A DNA stretch of 64,000 nt from Psychroflexus longus (GCF_020164595.1 NZ_JAIQZE010000001.1:62001-126000), one strand, 5' to 3'. Positions 8,940-17,937 are shown, counted from the stretch's first letter. Numbers and translations: made by a program. The notes: generated from the sequence alone by a model not told the origin.

Positions 8940-11900
8940 ATGACCAAGCATGCCTTCTCACTTTGGAATAAATTATTAGGTTGGTTTGCCTTTTTGGTAG
9001 CCTTTATAACTTACTATCTCACAACAGAACCCACGGCTAGCTTTTGGGATGCTGGTGAATACATTGCAACTTCAGCAAAACTTCAGGTTGGCCATCCTCC
9101 AGGCGCCCCTTTTTATCAGATATTTGGAGCCTTCTTTTCAATGTTTGCTTCAGATGAAAGTCAGATTGCTTTTATGGTTAACCTTATGTCTGGAGTTGCT
9201 AGTGCATTTGCTATTTTGTTTATGTTTTGGTCTATTACTCTTTTATTAAAGAAGCTTACTAAAACTAACGAAATTAAAACAAATGCTTCAGACGTAGCCA
9301 TATTAGCAAGCAGTCTTATTGGTGCACTTACGTTCACGTTCACTGATAGCTTTTGGTTTAGTGCTGTGGAGGCTGAAGTCTATGCCATGGCGGCTTGCAT
9401 AATGGCTGCAATGTTCTATGTAGGCTTATTATGGGAAAGAGACATGCATAAGCCAAGAGGGAATCGTTGGTTAATTTTAATTTGCTTGATCATAGGATTG
9501 TCTTTCGGTGTTCACTTCATGGGACTATTAACCATTCCAGCTATAGGCTTTTTATACTATTTCAAAAATTATAAAAAAATTACGGTAAAAAATTTCATAG
9601 TCGCCAATTTAGTCGTTGTTGGAATTTTGCTTTTTATATTTAAACTACTCCTCCCCTACACACTTACATTTTTCGCTAAGGTGGAGGTGTTTTTCGTCAA
9701 CAGCATAGGACTACCTTTCAACTCGGGAACCATCATCGCAGGCTTACTTGTCATATCCGCATTTTATCTAGGACTTAACTACACAAGACGGAAAAACTAT
9801 ATCCATATCAATACAGTCTTACTTTGTATTTTATTTGTTTTCATAGGATTTTCGAGCTGGATCATGTTGCCTATTCGAGCAAATGCTGGAACAGTAATCA
9901 ATGAAAATAATCCAAGTAGTGCTCAGCAACTGCTAGCCTATTATAACAGAGATCAATATCCTGAAACCCATTTATTTTATGGCCCTCAATTTACAGAGAT
10001 CTTCGCAGGATTAGATCCTGATAATCCCTATCTCGATGAAGATCCTATTTATGAAAAAGATGAAGAGAAAGGCGAATATGTCATCATAAACGACTTCAAG
10101 AATGCAAAGCAGAATTCTGATGCTGCTCACAAAACCTTCCTTCCAAGAATGTGGAGCACTCAGCACGCTTCTAATTATATGATGTTCACTGGACCATTGG
10201 AATTTTCTATAAAACCAGAGTATAGAGGAGAACAAGAACTGGTGTCTGTAGTCAATACATTTAGGTCGGATTTCCAAAAGGGGGAAGTGTCTTCAGATGG
10301 ATATATCAGTTTTTTAAAACGCTTCAATCAGTATTTAGACATTGAAAAACCTTCAACAGCGTCCAACTTCTCTTATCTGTTTGAATTTCAAATGGGCTAC
10401 ATGTATTGGAGGTATTTTATGTGGAATTTCGCCGGAAGACAAAACGACAATCAAGGGAAATACACAAATTTTGACGGCAACTGGCTAAGTGGAATCAATT
10501 TCGTAGATGAAAACAGATTGGGAACACAAGAAAATCTCCCTTCAGATTTAGCTGAAAATAAAGCACGAAATACTTATTATTTTTTACCACTTATCTTAGG
10601 GTTAATCGGTCTCTTTTTTCATGCGTCCAAGGATGTCAAACGCTTTTGGGTGCTGACGGTTTTATTTTTATTTACAGGAATAGCACTGAAGATTTATCTT
10701 AATGAACGGCCTTTTGAACCTAGAGAACGAGATTATGCACTCGTTGGGTCTTTCTATGTATTTGCTATATGGATTGGTCTGGGAGTTTACGCCTTGTTTC
10801 ATTATCTGAAGAAATACATTACCCCTAAAATCGTGGCCCCAGCAGTAGGAATAATCTGTTTGCTTTGCGTGCCGGTTTTAATGGCTTCAGAAAATTGGGA
10901 TGACCACGACCGTTCAGACAAATACACTACTCTTGCCATGGCTAAAAAGTATTTGGATTCTGTAGATCAAGATGCCATCTTATTCACTATTGGGGATAAT
11001 GATACGTTTGCATTGTGGTATGCACAGGAAATAGAAGGTTACAGAACCGATGTAAGAACTATCAATACTAGTTTATTCGCCACTGATTGGTATATTGACC
11101 AGATGAGAAGGAAAGCTTATGAAAGTGAGCCTATTAAAACCACTTTGGAGCATGATGATTACAAGTATGGAACCAATGATGCCGTATGGTTTCAAGAAGA
11201 TCCAAGAATAAGCGATACACTTAGTATAGATAAGTTTATACAGTATATCAAAAGTGATAACGAAACCACAAAAGCCGAATTACAAAGCGGACTGGTAATC
11301 AATACTTTCCCAACCAAAAATTTAAGAGTTCCAGTCGATAAGGAAAAGGTTCTTAATAATGGTATTGTAAAGCCGGAAGATGCTGATTTAATCGAATCTA
11401 ACATTTACATCACTCTTGAAGATAATCTGGTTTATAAACCTAATTTGATGATGCTAGATTTATTAGCTAATAATGATTGGGATAGGCCTATTTACTTTAC
11501 CGGAGGAAGCTTTAGGGATGAAGACTATCTCTGGATGAAAGATTATCTCCAGCTCGAAGGGGTGACTTATAAGCTCACACCTATCAAGACACCTGTGAAC
11601 CCTAACAATCCATTTGATATGGGTCGTATTGACGAAGACAAAATGTACGATATCGTCATGAATTGGGAATGGGGAAATAGTGGAAGCGATGATATCTACC
11701 ATGATCCTGAAACCCGTAAAAATGCAATTACCTACAGAAGTAATCTTGCACGCTTAGTTGAAAAATTAATAAAAGTAAATAAGCTTGACAAAGCTGAAGA
11801 TGTTCTCAACTTGGGTATGAAACATATCCCTGTAAAGCATTACCAGTATTATCAATTGGTTGAACCTTTTGTGACAGGTTATTATCAAATTGATAAACCT

Positions 11901-12260
11901 GAAAAAGCAAGAGAAATTTGGGAGCAACTTGCTACAAATTACCAGGAATGGCTCGATTATTATGCTGGTATGAGTTACGAAAACCAAGTAGAACATGCGG
12001 AAAAGATTTTCACTGAAATTGAAAAATACAGAAGCCTGGTCGATATTTTAATCATTCACCAAGACAACGAATTAGTAAAAGACAAGGCAGCAGAGTTCAA
12101 CTCTTATTTAGAGAAGTTCAGTCATTTTTATCAGGATTCTGAAGTAGAAAATGTTGATGAGGAATTATTGAAAGAACTGAATGAAGAGGAAATGAAAGAA
12201 ATCGAAAAAGACAGTTCCAGTAAAGGTTTATTAAGTCCAGATCAAATTCCAAATGAATAA
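8940..12260 (+). CDS. DUF2723 multi-pass membrane protein with helical-repeat C-terminus
   Basis: A 1106-residue protein. The N-terminus carries the DUF2723 signature region (TEPTASFWDAGEYIATSAKLQVGHPPGAP is the conserved stretch; key residues FWDAGE near 34-39 and GHPPGAP near 51-57). About a dozen membrane segments follow up to residue 650, with the usual GT-C-like D/E motif after the first segment. DUF2723 proteins are thought to be lipid-linked-sugar-using glycosyltransferases acting at the outer face of the inner membrane in Bacteroidota; that role is inference. The C-terminal part (about 660-1070) is soluble and ends in TPR-like helices (LDKAEDVLNLGMKH, PEKAREIWEQLA). The next gene starts 6 bases after the stop. 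Confidence 0.88.
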   Translation: MTKHAFSLWNKLLGWFAFLVAFITYYLTTEPTASFWDAGEYIATSAKLQVGHPPGAPFYQIFGAFFSMFASDESQIAFMVNLMSGVASAFAILFMFWSITLLLKKLTKTNEIKTNASDVAILASSLIGALTFTFTDSFWFSAVEAEVYAMAACIMAAMFYVGLLWERDMHKPRGNRWLILICLIIGLSFGVHFMGLLTIPAIGFLYYFKNYKKITVKNFIVANLVVVGILLFIFKLLLPYTLTFFAKVEVFFVNSIGLPFNSGTIIAGLLVISAFYLGLNYTRRKNYIHINTVLLCILFVFIGFSSWIMLPIRANAGTVINENNPSSAQQLLAYYNRDQYPETHLFYGPQFTEIFAGLDPDNPYLDEDPIYEKDEEKGEYVIINDFKNAKQNSDAAHKTFLPRMWSTQHASNYMMFTGPLEFSIKPEYRGEQELVSVVNTFRSDFQKGEVSSDGYISFLKRFNQYLDIEKPSTASNFSYLFEFQMGYMYWRYFMWNFAGRQNDNQGKYTNFDGNWLSGINFVDENRLGTQENLPSDLAENKARNTYYFLPLILGLIGLFFHASKDVKRFWVLTVLFLFTGIALKIYLNERPFEPRERDYALVGSFYVFAIWIGLGVYALFHYLKKYITPKIVAPAVGIICLLCVPVLMASENWDDHDRSDKYTTLAMAKKYLDSVDQDAILFTIGDNDTFALWYAQEIEGYRTDVRTINTSLFATDWYIDQMRRKAYESEPIKTTLEHDDYKYGTNDAVWFQEDPRISDTLSIDKFIQYIKSDNETTKAELQSGLVINTFPTKNLRVPVDKEKVLNNGIVKPEDADLIESNIYITLEDNLVYKPNLMMLDLLANNDWDRPIYFTGGSFRDEDYLWMKDYLQLEGVTYKLTPIKTPVNPNNPFDMGRIDEDKMYDIVMNWEWGNSGSDDIYHDPETRKNAITYRSNLARLVEKLIKVNKLDKAEDVLNLGMKHIPVKHYQYYQLVEPFVTGYYQIDKPEKAREIWEQLATNYQEWLDYYAGMSYENQVEHAEKIFTEIEKYRSLVDILIIHQDNELVKDKAAEFNSYLEKFSHFYQDSEVENVDEELLKELNEEEMKEIEKDSSSKGLLSPDQIPNE

Positions 12261-12265
12261 ATAAT

Positions 12266-12883
12266 TTGAAGTCAAGTGACTTTTTAAAACCACTATTCCC
12301 AAAACGAGTATGGAACATCTCAACTCAAGAAAAAGAGATGTTCCTCACTTTTGATGATGGACCTATTCCAGAAATCACTTCATGGGTATTGAATACTTTA
12401 AGAAACTACAATGCCAAGGCTACTTTCTTTTGTATCGGAGATAACATAAGAAAACACCCTGAACTATTTAAGCAAATTATCGCAGAAGGACATTCTGTCG
12501 GCAATCATACTTTTCATCACATCAATGGCTGGAAAACTAGCTTCCAAAACTATCTAAACGATTTCGAACGTTGTAAAAAGGAGGTCGAAAAGTACTCAAC
12601 GCCAAAAGATTTATTCAGACCTCCTTACGGCAAATGCACTTCAGCGCAAGCCAAAGCCATACTGAAAGACAATCAGCATATTATTATGTGGGATGTTATT
12701 AGTAAAGATTACGATGCCAAGGTTTCAAAAGAAGATTGTTTTCTTAGAGTAAAAACTAATGCGAAACCTGGCAGCATTGTTGTTTTTCACGACAGTCTCA
12801 AGGCTGAAAAAAACATGAAGTATGCTTTAGAGAAAACACTGAAAACTTTTAAAGAGTATAAGTTTAAGAGCATTAAGCTTTAG
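12266..12883 (+). CDS. Polysaccharide deacetylase family protein (NodB fold)
   Basis: A 205-residue NodB-type carbohydrate esterase. Catalytic motifs are all present: TFDDGP (about 28-33, base and metal Asp), HSVGNHTFHH (about 75-84, metal His pair), RPPYG (about 115-119), and the late MWDV and VVFHDS motifs. Such enzymes remove N- or O-acetyl groups from peptidoglycan or other polysaccharides. No signal peptide is seen. The start is a TTG only 5 bases after the stop of the DUF2723 gene; the first in-frame ATG would remove the first strand of the fold, so TTG with translational coupling is preferred. Confidence 0.88.
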   Translation: MKSSDFLKPLFPKRVWNISTQEKEMFLTFDDGPIPEITSWVLNTLRNYNAKATFFCIGDNIRKHPELFKQIIAEGHSVGNHTFHHINGWKTSFQNYLNDFERCKKEVEKYSTPKDLFRPPYGKCTSAQAKAILKDNQHIIMWDVISKDYDAKVSKEDCFLRVKTNAKPGSIVVFHDSLKAEKNMKYALEKTLKTFKEYKFKSIKL

Positions 12884-12894
12884 AATAAACGAGT

Positions 12895-12973
12895 GTCATC
12901 CTAAACGAAGTGCAACAAAGTGAAGGATCTTTCACCAAGCCGAGATCGAAAATTTCTCCTTCGTCGGAGTGAC
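12895..12973. repeat. GTCAT-type palindromic interspersed repeat, copy 1
   Basis: Begins GTCATCCTAAACGAAG and ends CTTCGTCGGAGTGAC, imperfect inverted ends with AGGATCTTTC in the middle. The same design (GTCATTCCGA ... GGATGAC with GAGGAATCTTT inside) occurs at 28891-28956. Such sequences are frequent between genes in Bacteroidota genomes. Here it lies in the gap between two convergent genes. Confidence 0.6.
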
Positions 12974-12987
12974 AAAAACTTTTTAAT

Positions 12988-13050
12988 TTCTTCGTGCTCT
13001 CTGTGCCTTTGTGGTAAATAAAACCACAGAGGCACAGAGAGCACGAAGAA
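12988..13050. terminator. Long perfect-type hairpin between convergent genes
   Basis: Two 28-base arms (12988-13015 and 13023-13050) pair with one G-U mismatch around the loop AAATAAA. The arm carries the CTTCGTGCTCTCTGTGCC-type text. It starts 14 bases beyond the lysS stop and about 105 beyond the deacetylase stop, so it probably ends transcription from both sides, though the flanking T tracts are weak. Confidence 0.6.
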
Positions 13051-13064
13051 AAGATTATAAATAC

Positions 13065-14756
13065 TTACAGCAACTTTACAAACAAACCTTCGTCAGTTTT
13101 ATCAACCGTAGCCTGATCTTTACTTCTCAATCCTTTTATAGCTTTATCCCATTTCTTATTACTCAGTCCTGAAGCTGACTTGATAGCTTCTAACTCTTGT
13201 GGAGATTCTTGTTTTAGTAATTCTAAAACTATTTTTTCCTCCTCAGTAAGCTCTACTTTTTTCTTTTCCGGACGCATTTGCGGGAAGAATAAAACTTCCT
13301 GAATAGATGGATTATCGGTTAAAAACATAATCAACCTGTCCATACCAATTCCCAAACCTGAGGTTGGCGGCATGCCGTATTCCAAAGCGCGTAAGAAATC
13401 ATAATCGATAAACTCAGTCGCTTCGTCGTCACCTTTCTTGGCTAATTTCAGCTGCTCTTCAAAACGCTCACGCTGATCGATTGGATCATTCAATTCTGAA
13501 TAGGCATTGGCAATTTCCTTTCCACACACCATCAGTTCGAAACGCTCAGTCAGATCCGGATTGTCTCTATGTTCTTTACACAACGGACTCATTTCCTTGG
13601 GATAGTCGGTGATAAACGTAGGTTCTATGTAGTTGCCTTCACACTTTTCTCCAAAAATTTCATCGATTAACTTACCTTTTCCCATGGTCTCATCCACTTC
13701 CAAGCCCATGTCCAAAGCTGCTTTTCTCAGCTCCTCTTCAGACTTGCCCGTAATATCAAATCCTGTATATTCTATAATCGCATCCGTCATCGTCACACGC
13801 TTATACGGCGCTTTAAAGTCCACGTGATGATCTTTAAACTTAGCTTTGGTTGTTCCGTTAACTTTCATAGCACAATGCTCCAGCAAGTTCTCGGTAAACT
13901 CCATCATCCAGTTGTAGTCTTTGTAAGACACGTAGATTTCCATCGCTGTAAACTCTGGATTATGCGTTCTATCCATACCTTCATTTCTGAAGTTTTTGGA
14001 AAACTCATACACACCATCAAAGCCACCTACAATCAAGCGTTTCAGGTACAATTCATTAGCAATTCTCAAGTACAACGGAATGTCCAAAGCATTGTGATGC
14101 GTGATAAACGGACGCGCCGCAGCACCACCAGGAATGGATTGTAAAATTGGCGTTTCCACCTCCATATAGCCTTGCGCGTTGAAGAAATCCCGCATGGCTG
14201 TAAACAAAGCCGAGCGTTTTTTGAAAATCTCTTTCACATCAGGATTCACCGCCAAATCGGCATAGCGTTGTCTGTAACGCTGCTCCGCATCATGAAACCC
14301 ATCGTACTCATTCCCTTCCCTGTCTTTTTTAGGGAGAGGAAGCGGCTTCAAAGCTTTGCTCAACAATTGAAAGTCCAAAACTTTGATGGTTTGCTCTCCC
14401 ACCTGTGTGGTAAACAGCTCCCCTTCAATGCCTATAAAATCACCGATATCCAGCAATTTCTTATACACCTCATTGTACAAAGTCTTGTCTTCGCCCGTGC
14501 AAATCTCATCGCGGTTAAAGTACACCTGGATGCGACCTTCCCCATCCTGCAATTCTGCAAACGATGCTTTCCCCTGAATCCTACGGGAGACCAGACGACC
14601 AGCAACCACCACCTTTTCACCCTCTTTAAAATTTTCCTTTACTTGTTTGGAGGTATGAGTATAATCAAATTGAGCAGCAGGATACGGATTGATGCCCATT
14701 TCCCTAAGAGTAGCCAGTTTATCTCGCCTTACGCGTTCTTGTTCTGATAATTGCAT
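13065..14756 (-). CDS. lysS: Lysine--tRNA ligase, class II
   Basis: A 563-residue class II LysRS. An N-terminal OB-fold anticodon-binding domain (about 55-165, with VAGRLVSRRIQGKASF) precedes the catalytic domain (about 180-500) with motif 2 FRNEGMDRTHNPEFT and motif 3 GLGIGMDRLIMFLTD. A tail of about 65 residues after the catalytic domain (KVELTEEEKIVLELL onward) is absent from the 505-residue E. coli enzyme but usual in Flavobacteriia; it looks like a small winged-helix-type module. The enzyme charges tRNA-Lys in the cytosol. Transcribed alone, with a -7 box at 14780-14787. Confidence 0.97.
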   Translation of the reverse strand: MQLSEQERVRRDKLATLREMGINPYPAAQFDYTHTSKQVKENFKEGEKVVVAGRLVSRRIQGKASFAELQDGEGRIQVYFNRDEICTGEDKTLYNEVYKKLLDIGDFIGIEGELFTTQVGEQTIKVLDFQLLSKALKPLPLPKKDREGNEYDGFHDAEQRYRQRYADLAVNPDVKEIFKKRSALFTAMRDFFNAQGYMEVETPILQSIPGGAAARPFITHHNALDIPLYLRIANELYLKRLIVGGFDGVYEFSKNFRNEGMDRTHNPEFTAMEIYVSYKDYNWMMEFTENLLEHCAMKVNGTTKAKFKDHHVDFKAPYKRVTMTDAIIEYTGFDITGKSEEELRKAALDMGLEVDETMGKGKLIDEIFGEKCEGNYIEPTFITDYPKEMSPLCKEHRDNPDLTERFELMVCGKEIANAYSELNDPIDQRERFEEQLKLAKKGDDEATEFIDYDFLRALEYGMPPTSGLGIGMDRLIMFLTDNPSIQEVLFFPQMRPEKKKVELTEEEKIVLELLKQESPQELEAIKSASGLSNKKWDKAIKGLRSKDQATVDKTDEGLFVKLL

Positions 14757-14779
14757 GAGTGTATAATTTTCTAAAACCG

Positions 14780-14787
14780 CAAAGATA
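14780..14787 (-). promoter_or_regulatory. Candidate -7 box for lysS
   Basis: TATCTTTG on the minus strand is a perfect TAnnTTTG, 24 bases before the lysS ATG. No good -33 element is seen at 19-21 bases. Confidence 0.45.
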
Positions 14788-14866
14788 AAGACAATCCAAC
14801 AATTTCTTTTATAAACCCGGGATTAAAGATTTTAAGATTTGTTCCAATCTTTTCTTTTTATTCTGA

Positions 14867-14893
14867 CCTGCCTGACTGCATCACGCAGGCAGG
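14867..14893. repeat. Small GC-rich palindrome (REP-like)
   Basis: CCTGCCTG and CAGGCAGG around an 11-base centre, a marked GC island in AT-rich intergenic DNA. A related CCTG-rich element is at 8597-8618. It may be one member of a dispersed palindrome family. Confidence 0.5.
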
Positions 14894-14995
14894 ATTTGAT
14901 TCAAGTTGACCTCATGGTTTAGATCCTTAGCTTTGTGTTCTCAACTGACTTCATGCAACTTCTTAAGTGAAGAGGTTCAGCTGAAGGGTTTAAGG

Positions 14996-15023
14996 AAAAA
15001 CCACCTCAATGGAGGTGGTTTTT
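14996..15023 (-). terminator. Intrinsic terminator after the two small genes
   Basis: AAAAACCACCTC, 4-base loop, GAGGTGGTTTTT. It begins 9 bases after the stop of the 15032-15502 gene on the minus strand; the A and T tracts make it bidirectional. Confidence 0.85.
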
Positions 15024-15031
15024 AGTAGATT

Positions 15032-15502
15032 CTAATGCAGTTTTCTCTTTTTCAAGTCCACTTTACTGACTTCCTTGTTTTCATGATAAATAAGCAATCT
15101 ATTTTCATAAATATCTAATTTTCCTGCTTCTAATATTTTATATTCAAAAATGCTATCATTTTCTGTCGTTGGCTCACCTAGCTTCGCCTTTACTTCCTCA
15201 GTCGTATAGGATGTAAGCAACTTCTTTTCTATCAAATCTTCAAGCATTAAGTGTCTTTTTAATGGTTTTTCCATCCATACTTGCTGATTAAAATCTAATT
15301 GAGGTGTATAACCATAATAAATAAATACAGTGCTCAAAAAAAGAATTAGATAAATTAAAATAGACGCTGAAATTGTAATTAAAAAACGCCTAGTCCTTGT
15401 TTTGGACTTTAGACGATTTTTGATAAAGAAATTAACAAGTAGATAAATGGATACAATAAGTATAGGTCCTGAAATAAAGAATAATAGCTTCATAGAATTC
15501 AT
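15032..15502 (-). CDS. Unknown membrane protein with a BamE/SmpA-like motif
   Basis: A 156-residue protein I cannot name. Two membrane segments (about 7-26 and 40-65) are followed by a soluble part that reads LEDLIEKKLLTSYTTEEVKAKLGEPT, the helix-helix plus LGxP pattern seen in BamE/SmpA-like domains, and then beta strands. Its start ATG overlaps the stop of the upstream gene in an ATGA arrangement (15499-15502), so the pair is very likely translated together. An alternative start is the ATG at 15493. The gene is part of the accessory-looking 15-18 kb patch. Confidence 0.6.
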   Translation of the reverse strand: MNSMKLLFFISGPILIVSIYLLVNFFIKNRLKSKTRTRRFLITISASILIYLILFLSTVFIYYGYTPQLDFNQQVWMEKPLKRHLMLEDLIEKKLLTSYTTEEVKAKLGEPTTENDSIFEYKILEAGKLDIYENRLLIYHENKEVSKVDLKKRKLH

Positions 15503-15882
15503 TTAGGTTGTCTTATTTGTATCAAATAACTATTATTTAGAACAAGTGAATCATATTCAAAAATTCCATATTCTGCTTTGTAAATGGTATTTTCAGAAAA
15601 GAGTTGAATTTCTACTTCAAGACAATTTTCCTGAATATTAATTGAATTAAATTTTAAAGCATTTACTTTTTCATCTGACACAAGCTTAATATTAAACATT
15701 TTTTTAAATTCAGATGAAAGCTTACAATCTGAGCTAGCTGCTAAATTAATAATTCTTCTGTTTTCAAAAAACACTTTTAATTTATCATCATTTACAAGGT
15801 CTATAAGTATTTGTTCTTTAGTTGAACACATTTCATTAAAAAATACAAAGACCAACACCAATGTTATCGTAAGTTTCATCAT
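15499..15882 (-). CDS. Unknown small exported protein
   Basis: A 127-residue protein with an N-terminal hydrophobic signal (MMKLTITLVLVFVFFNEMC); the cysteine after the signal is not in a standard lipobox, so lipidation is uncertain. The mature part is short, beta-rich and has two further cysteines (DCKLSS, ENCLEV) that could form a disulfide. No family recognised. It overlaps the following membrane-protein gene by 4 bases. Its place downstream of a polymorphic-type lipoprotein would suit an immunity-like or accessory protein, but this is only inference. Confidence 0.55.
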   Translation of the reverse strand: MMKLTITLVLVFVFFNEMCSTKEQILIDLVNDDKLKVFFENRRIINLAASSDCKLSSEFKKMFNIKLVSDEKVNALKFNSINIQENCLEVEIQLFSENTIYKAEYGIFEYDSLVLNNSYLIQIRQPK

Positions 15883-15979
15883 AACTTTAATTTGTTAGTT
15901 TTTTAAGATAATTAATGCATTTTCTCTCCAAACAGTATCACCGTAAACGTCAGTTTTAAAAAGCAGTCCAGACTCTCTA

Positions 15980-16230
15980 TTATTCTTCTACCAACAACTT
16001 TTTGGCATCATAACTTACCCAGCCGCTTTCCTCTTCAACATACAATTTGAAATTCATCCCTAAATTGAATTTTTCTAAAGTTGCACAATTACACGTATTT
16101 AAGGAATCAGGTATATTTTTAATTTCTTCTCTATTTTGAAGATTATAGGATTAGGATTATCATAAACATATCTTGTATAATAGTCTTGCAATCCAATAAA
16201 ATCACTCTTAAAATAATGCTCTGCAATCAC
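15980..16230 (-). pseudogene. Frameshifted remnant of a small unknown gene
   Basis: On the minus strand one frame reads VIAEHYFKSDFIGLQDYYTR then YVYDNPNP before running to a stop; a shifted frame continues as NLQNREEIKNIPDSLNTCNC and ends in YDAKKLLVEE at 15980. The switch falls at the near-repeat CCTAATCCTATAATC (about 16135-16150). The composition of both parts looks coding and they join into one sensible protein of about 80 residues. There is an in-frame stop just upstream of 16230 and a 9-bp inverted repeat (CTCTGCAAT/ATTGCAGAG, 16219-16259) spans that edge, so the 5' end seems lost. Family unknown. Confidence 0.5.
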
Positions 16231-16278
16231 CTCATTTATTTAATAAGATAATTGCAGAGTCATTTATTATATAAAAAT

Positions 16279-16434
16279 TCAGTTTTCAGATTTTTCCTCT
16301 AAGTGTTTTATTTTCAATTTTAGATATTTTATTAACAAAATAAAAATTCTAATTATATAATAGGTTATCAAAAGTATTAGGAAAAACCCTAAAAAAGGAC
16401 TCAGTCCAATTAAAATATCCGTTACTAATTCCAT
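16279..16434 (-). CDS. 51-residue single-pass membrane protein
   Basis: An ATG at 16434 opens a 51-codon frame ending in TGA at 16279. The product starts MELVTDILIGLSPFLGFFLI, has a long hydrophobic segment (about 7-40) and a charged tail ending LKIKHLEEKSEN. It starts 12 bases after the stop of the large lipoprotein gene on the same strand, so it is probably co-transcribed. Small membrane proteins directly downstream of variable toxin-like or surface proteins can be immunity proteins; here that is inference. The frame, hydrophobic profile and spacing are what is seen. Confidence 0.6.
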   Translation of the reverse strand: MELVTDILIGLSPFLGFFLILLITYYIIRIFILLIKYLKLKIKHLEEKSEN

Positions 16435-16446
16435 TCTTTATATTAT

Positions 16447-17937
16447 TTATCTAATTATTTTAGCAGTATCGAATTCTCCATTAAATCTATTAATCCTAAT
16501 CTCAATTATAATAGTTTCACTATAGAACAAGCCATAACCTTGGATATTTAGACCTGTTGTAAGTGTTCCAGATAATGAAATAAATATATAATCACCATCA
16601 ATAACAGAATTTACTTCGCTAGATTGTTCAAAATTGTAAGGAGTTGTAAAACCAGAAAGACTTGTATTTACATTATCAAAATCGTAACAGTCTTCATGGC
16701 TGTTATAATTTGATGATATTATTACATCTAACTTGCATGGAGTCAATGGACTTCTATTTATTGTAAATTCAGCTATTGAATTTACAATATTATCTTGTAA
16801 GTCGATCAATGTCGAACTTGCTAAAGATTCAGAATCAATATTTTCTAAAAACTCTTGAATACTTTCAAATTGAATTAGATTAAGATTATATTCATTTTCA
16901 AAATCCACTTCTACCTCTGGGTTTTCAATTGATACTTTTACAACTTCGACTGCAAAATCCTTTCCCTCATTCCTATCTCTCCAGCTCAATTCGTCGATAA
17001 ATTGATTGATTTGGGTAATTTTATATAATGGAGCTTGGTTATTTACCCAGTTTCTTTCACTAATAGACAGCCTATCACCTATAGATATGAGTAAATTACC
17101 ACGTTCAATTTCATCTACTGTAGTTATGCATCCGTCATCTCCAGTAATACCTGTAGATCCATTACTTGTTTCACAAGGTTCATTTGGATTTGGATTGGTC
17201 AGTACGTTATCATCGCCAGGGGTGCTTCCACCACCGCCAGTATTTCCTCCATCGTCTATGGTTTCTGGCGGATTTGGATTTGTTTCTATACACACTGAGC
17301 CACAAGACTGATATTGATAAGGTTGTTGGTCTGCAGTTCCATTACAAGTCTGACCATATGAATGATCCCCTCCTGCAGAACAATTTACATTAACAGTCTC
17401 ACAAACCCTAAAACAGGAACTCTTACCTAAAAAAGAATTTAAGGTTCCTCCTTTTAGTTCAGTTATGAGAACATCTACATCATCACCTAAAGAAGAACCT
17501 TGGTTTATCTGTATAAATTCTTGATCATTGACGTCATATTGTACTAAATATTCATCATAAGAAAAGGTTTTAACATTATAATGTAAGACTATATTTTCTA
17601 TATAGTATTGAGGATTATTTCTTAGCAATTTGAAGGTATAAGTATGAGTTTCTGCATAGGTCATATATATGATGTCATCTGTCAAAATTTGAACCTCATC
17701 ATTATCTAAATTCTTAAATAAAGAATTCGCGCCAGAATTTAAATTCTTATCTAATTTTTGAATACTTTTATTAACTTTATCGTAGTTAGGAATATCTTCT
17801 AAATTTAATGTTTTACTAAGAACCTCTTGGATTTCAGAAGAATTTTCGCCTTCCCCTATAGCATCATCTTTCTCACAGCCTAATGCTATAAACAGAATTG
17901 AAATTAGAAGTAATAGTTTTATGGATATAGTTTTCAT
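16447..17937 (-). CDS. Large two-part lipoprotein, polymorphic type
   Basis: A 496-residue lipoprotein: signal peptide with lipobox IALGC (lipidated Cys at residue 21). Residues about 35-165 form an N-terminal module (NLEDIPNYDKVNKSIQKL, YAETHTYTFKLLRNNPQYYI) that I associate with a family of flavobacterial surface lipoproteins whose C-terminal ends differ between loci. Residues about 175-215 hold at least seven cysteines in pairs; residues about 215-260 are a Pro/Asn/Gly linker; the rest is a separate domain ending in GYGLFYSETIIIEIRINRF. That split is typical of polymorphic secreted proteins, but no toxin active site is recognised. A 51-residue membrane protein and gene fragments follow downstream. 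Confidence 0.6.
   Translation of the reverse strand: MKTISIKLLLLISILFIALGCEKDDAIGEGENSSEIQEVLSKTLNLEDIPNYDKVNKSIQKLDKNLNSGANSLFKNLDNDEVQILTDDIIYMTYAETHTYTFKLLRNNPQYYIENIVLHYNVKTFSYDEYLVQYDVNDQEFIQINQGSSLGDDVDVLITELKGGTLNSFLGKSSCFRVCETVNVNCSAGGDHSYGQTCNGTADQQPYQYQSCGSVCIETNPNPPETIDDGGNTGGGGSTPGDDNVLTNPNPNEPCETSNGSTGITGDDGCITTVDEIERGNLLISIGDRLSISERNWVNNQAPLYKITQINQFIDELSWRDRNEGKDFAVEVVKVSIENPEVEVDFENEYNLNLIQFESIQEFLENIDSESLASSTLIDLQDNIVNSIAEFTINRSPLTPCKLDVIISSNYNSHEDCYDFDNVNTSLSGFTTPYNFEQSSEVNSVIDGDYIFISLSGTLTTGLNIQGYGLFYSETIIIEIRINRFNGEFDTAKIIR

Noticed and set aside
13824-14747. Long plus-strand frames (106 and 191 residues) opposite lysS
   Set aside because: They mirror a full-length, strongly conserved lysS on the other strand and have no recognisable domain.
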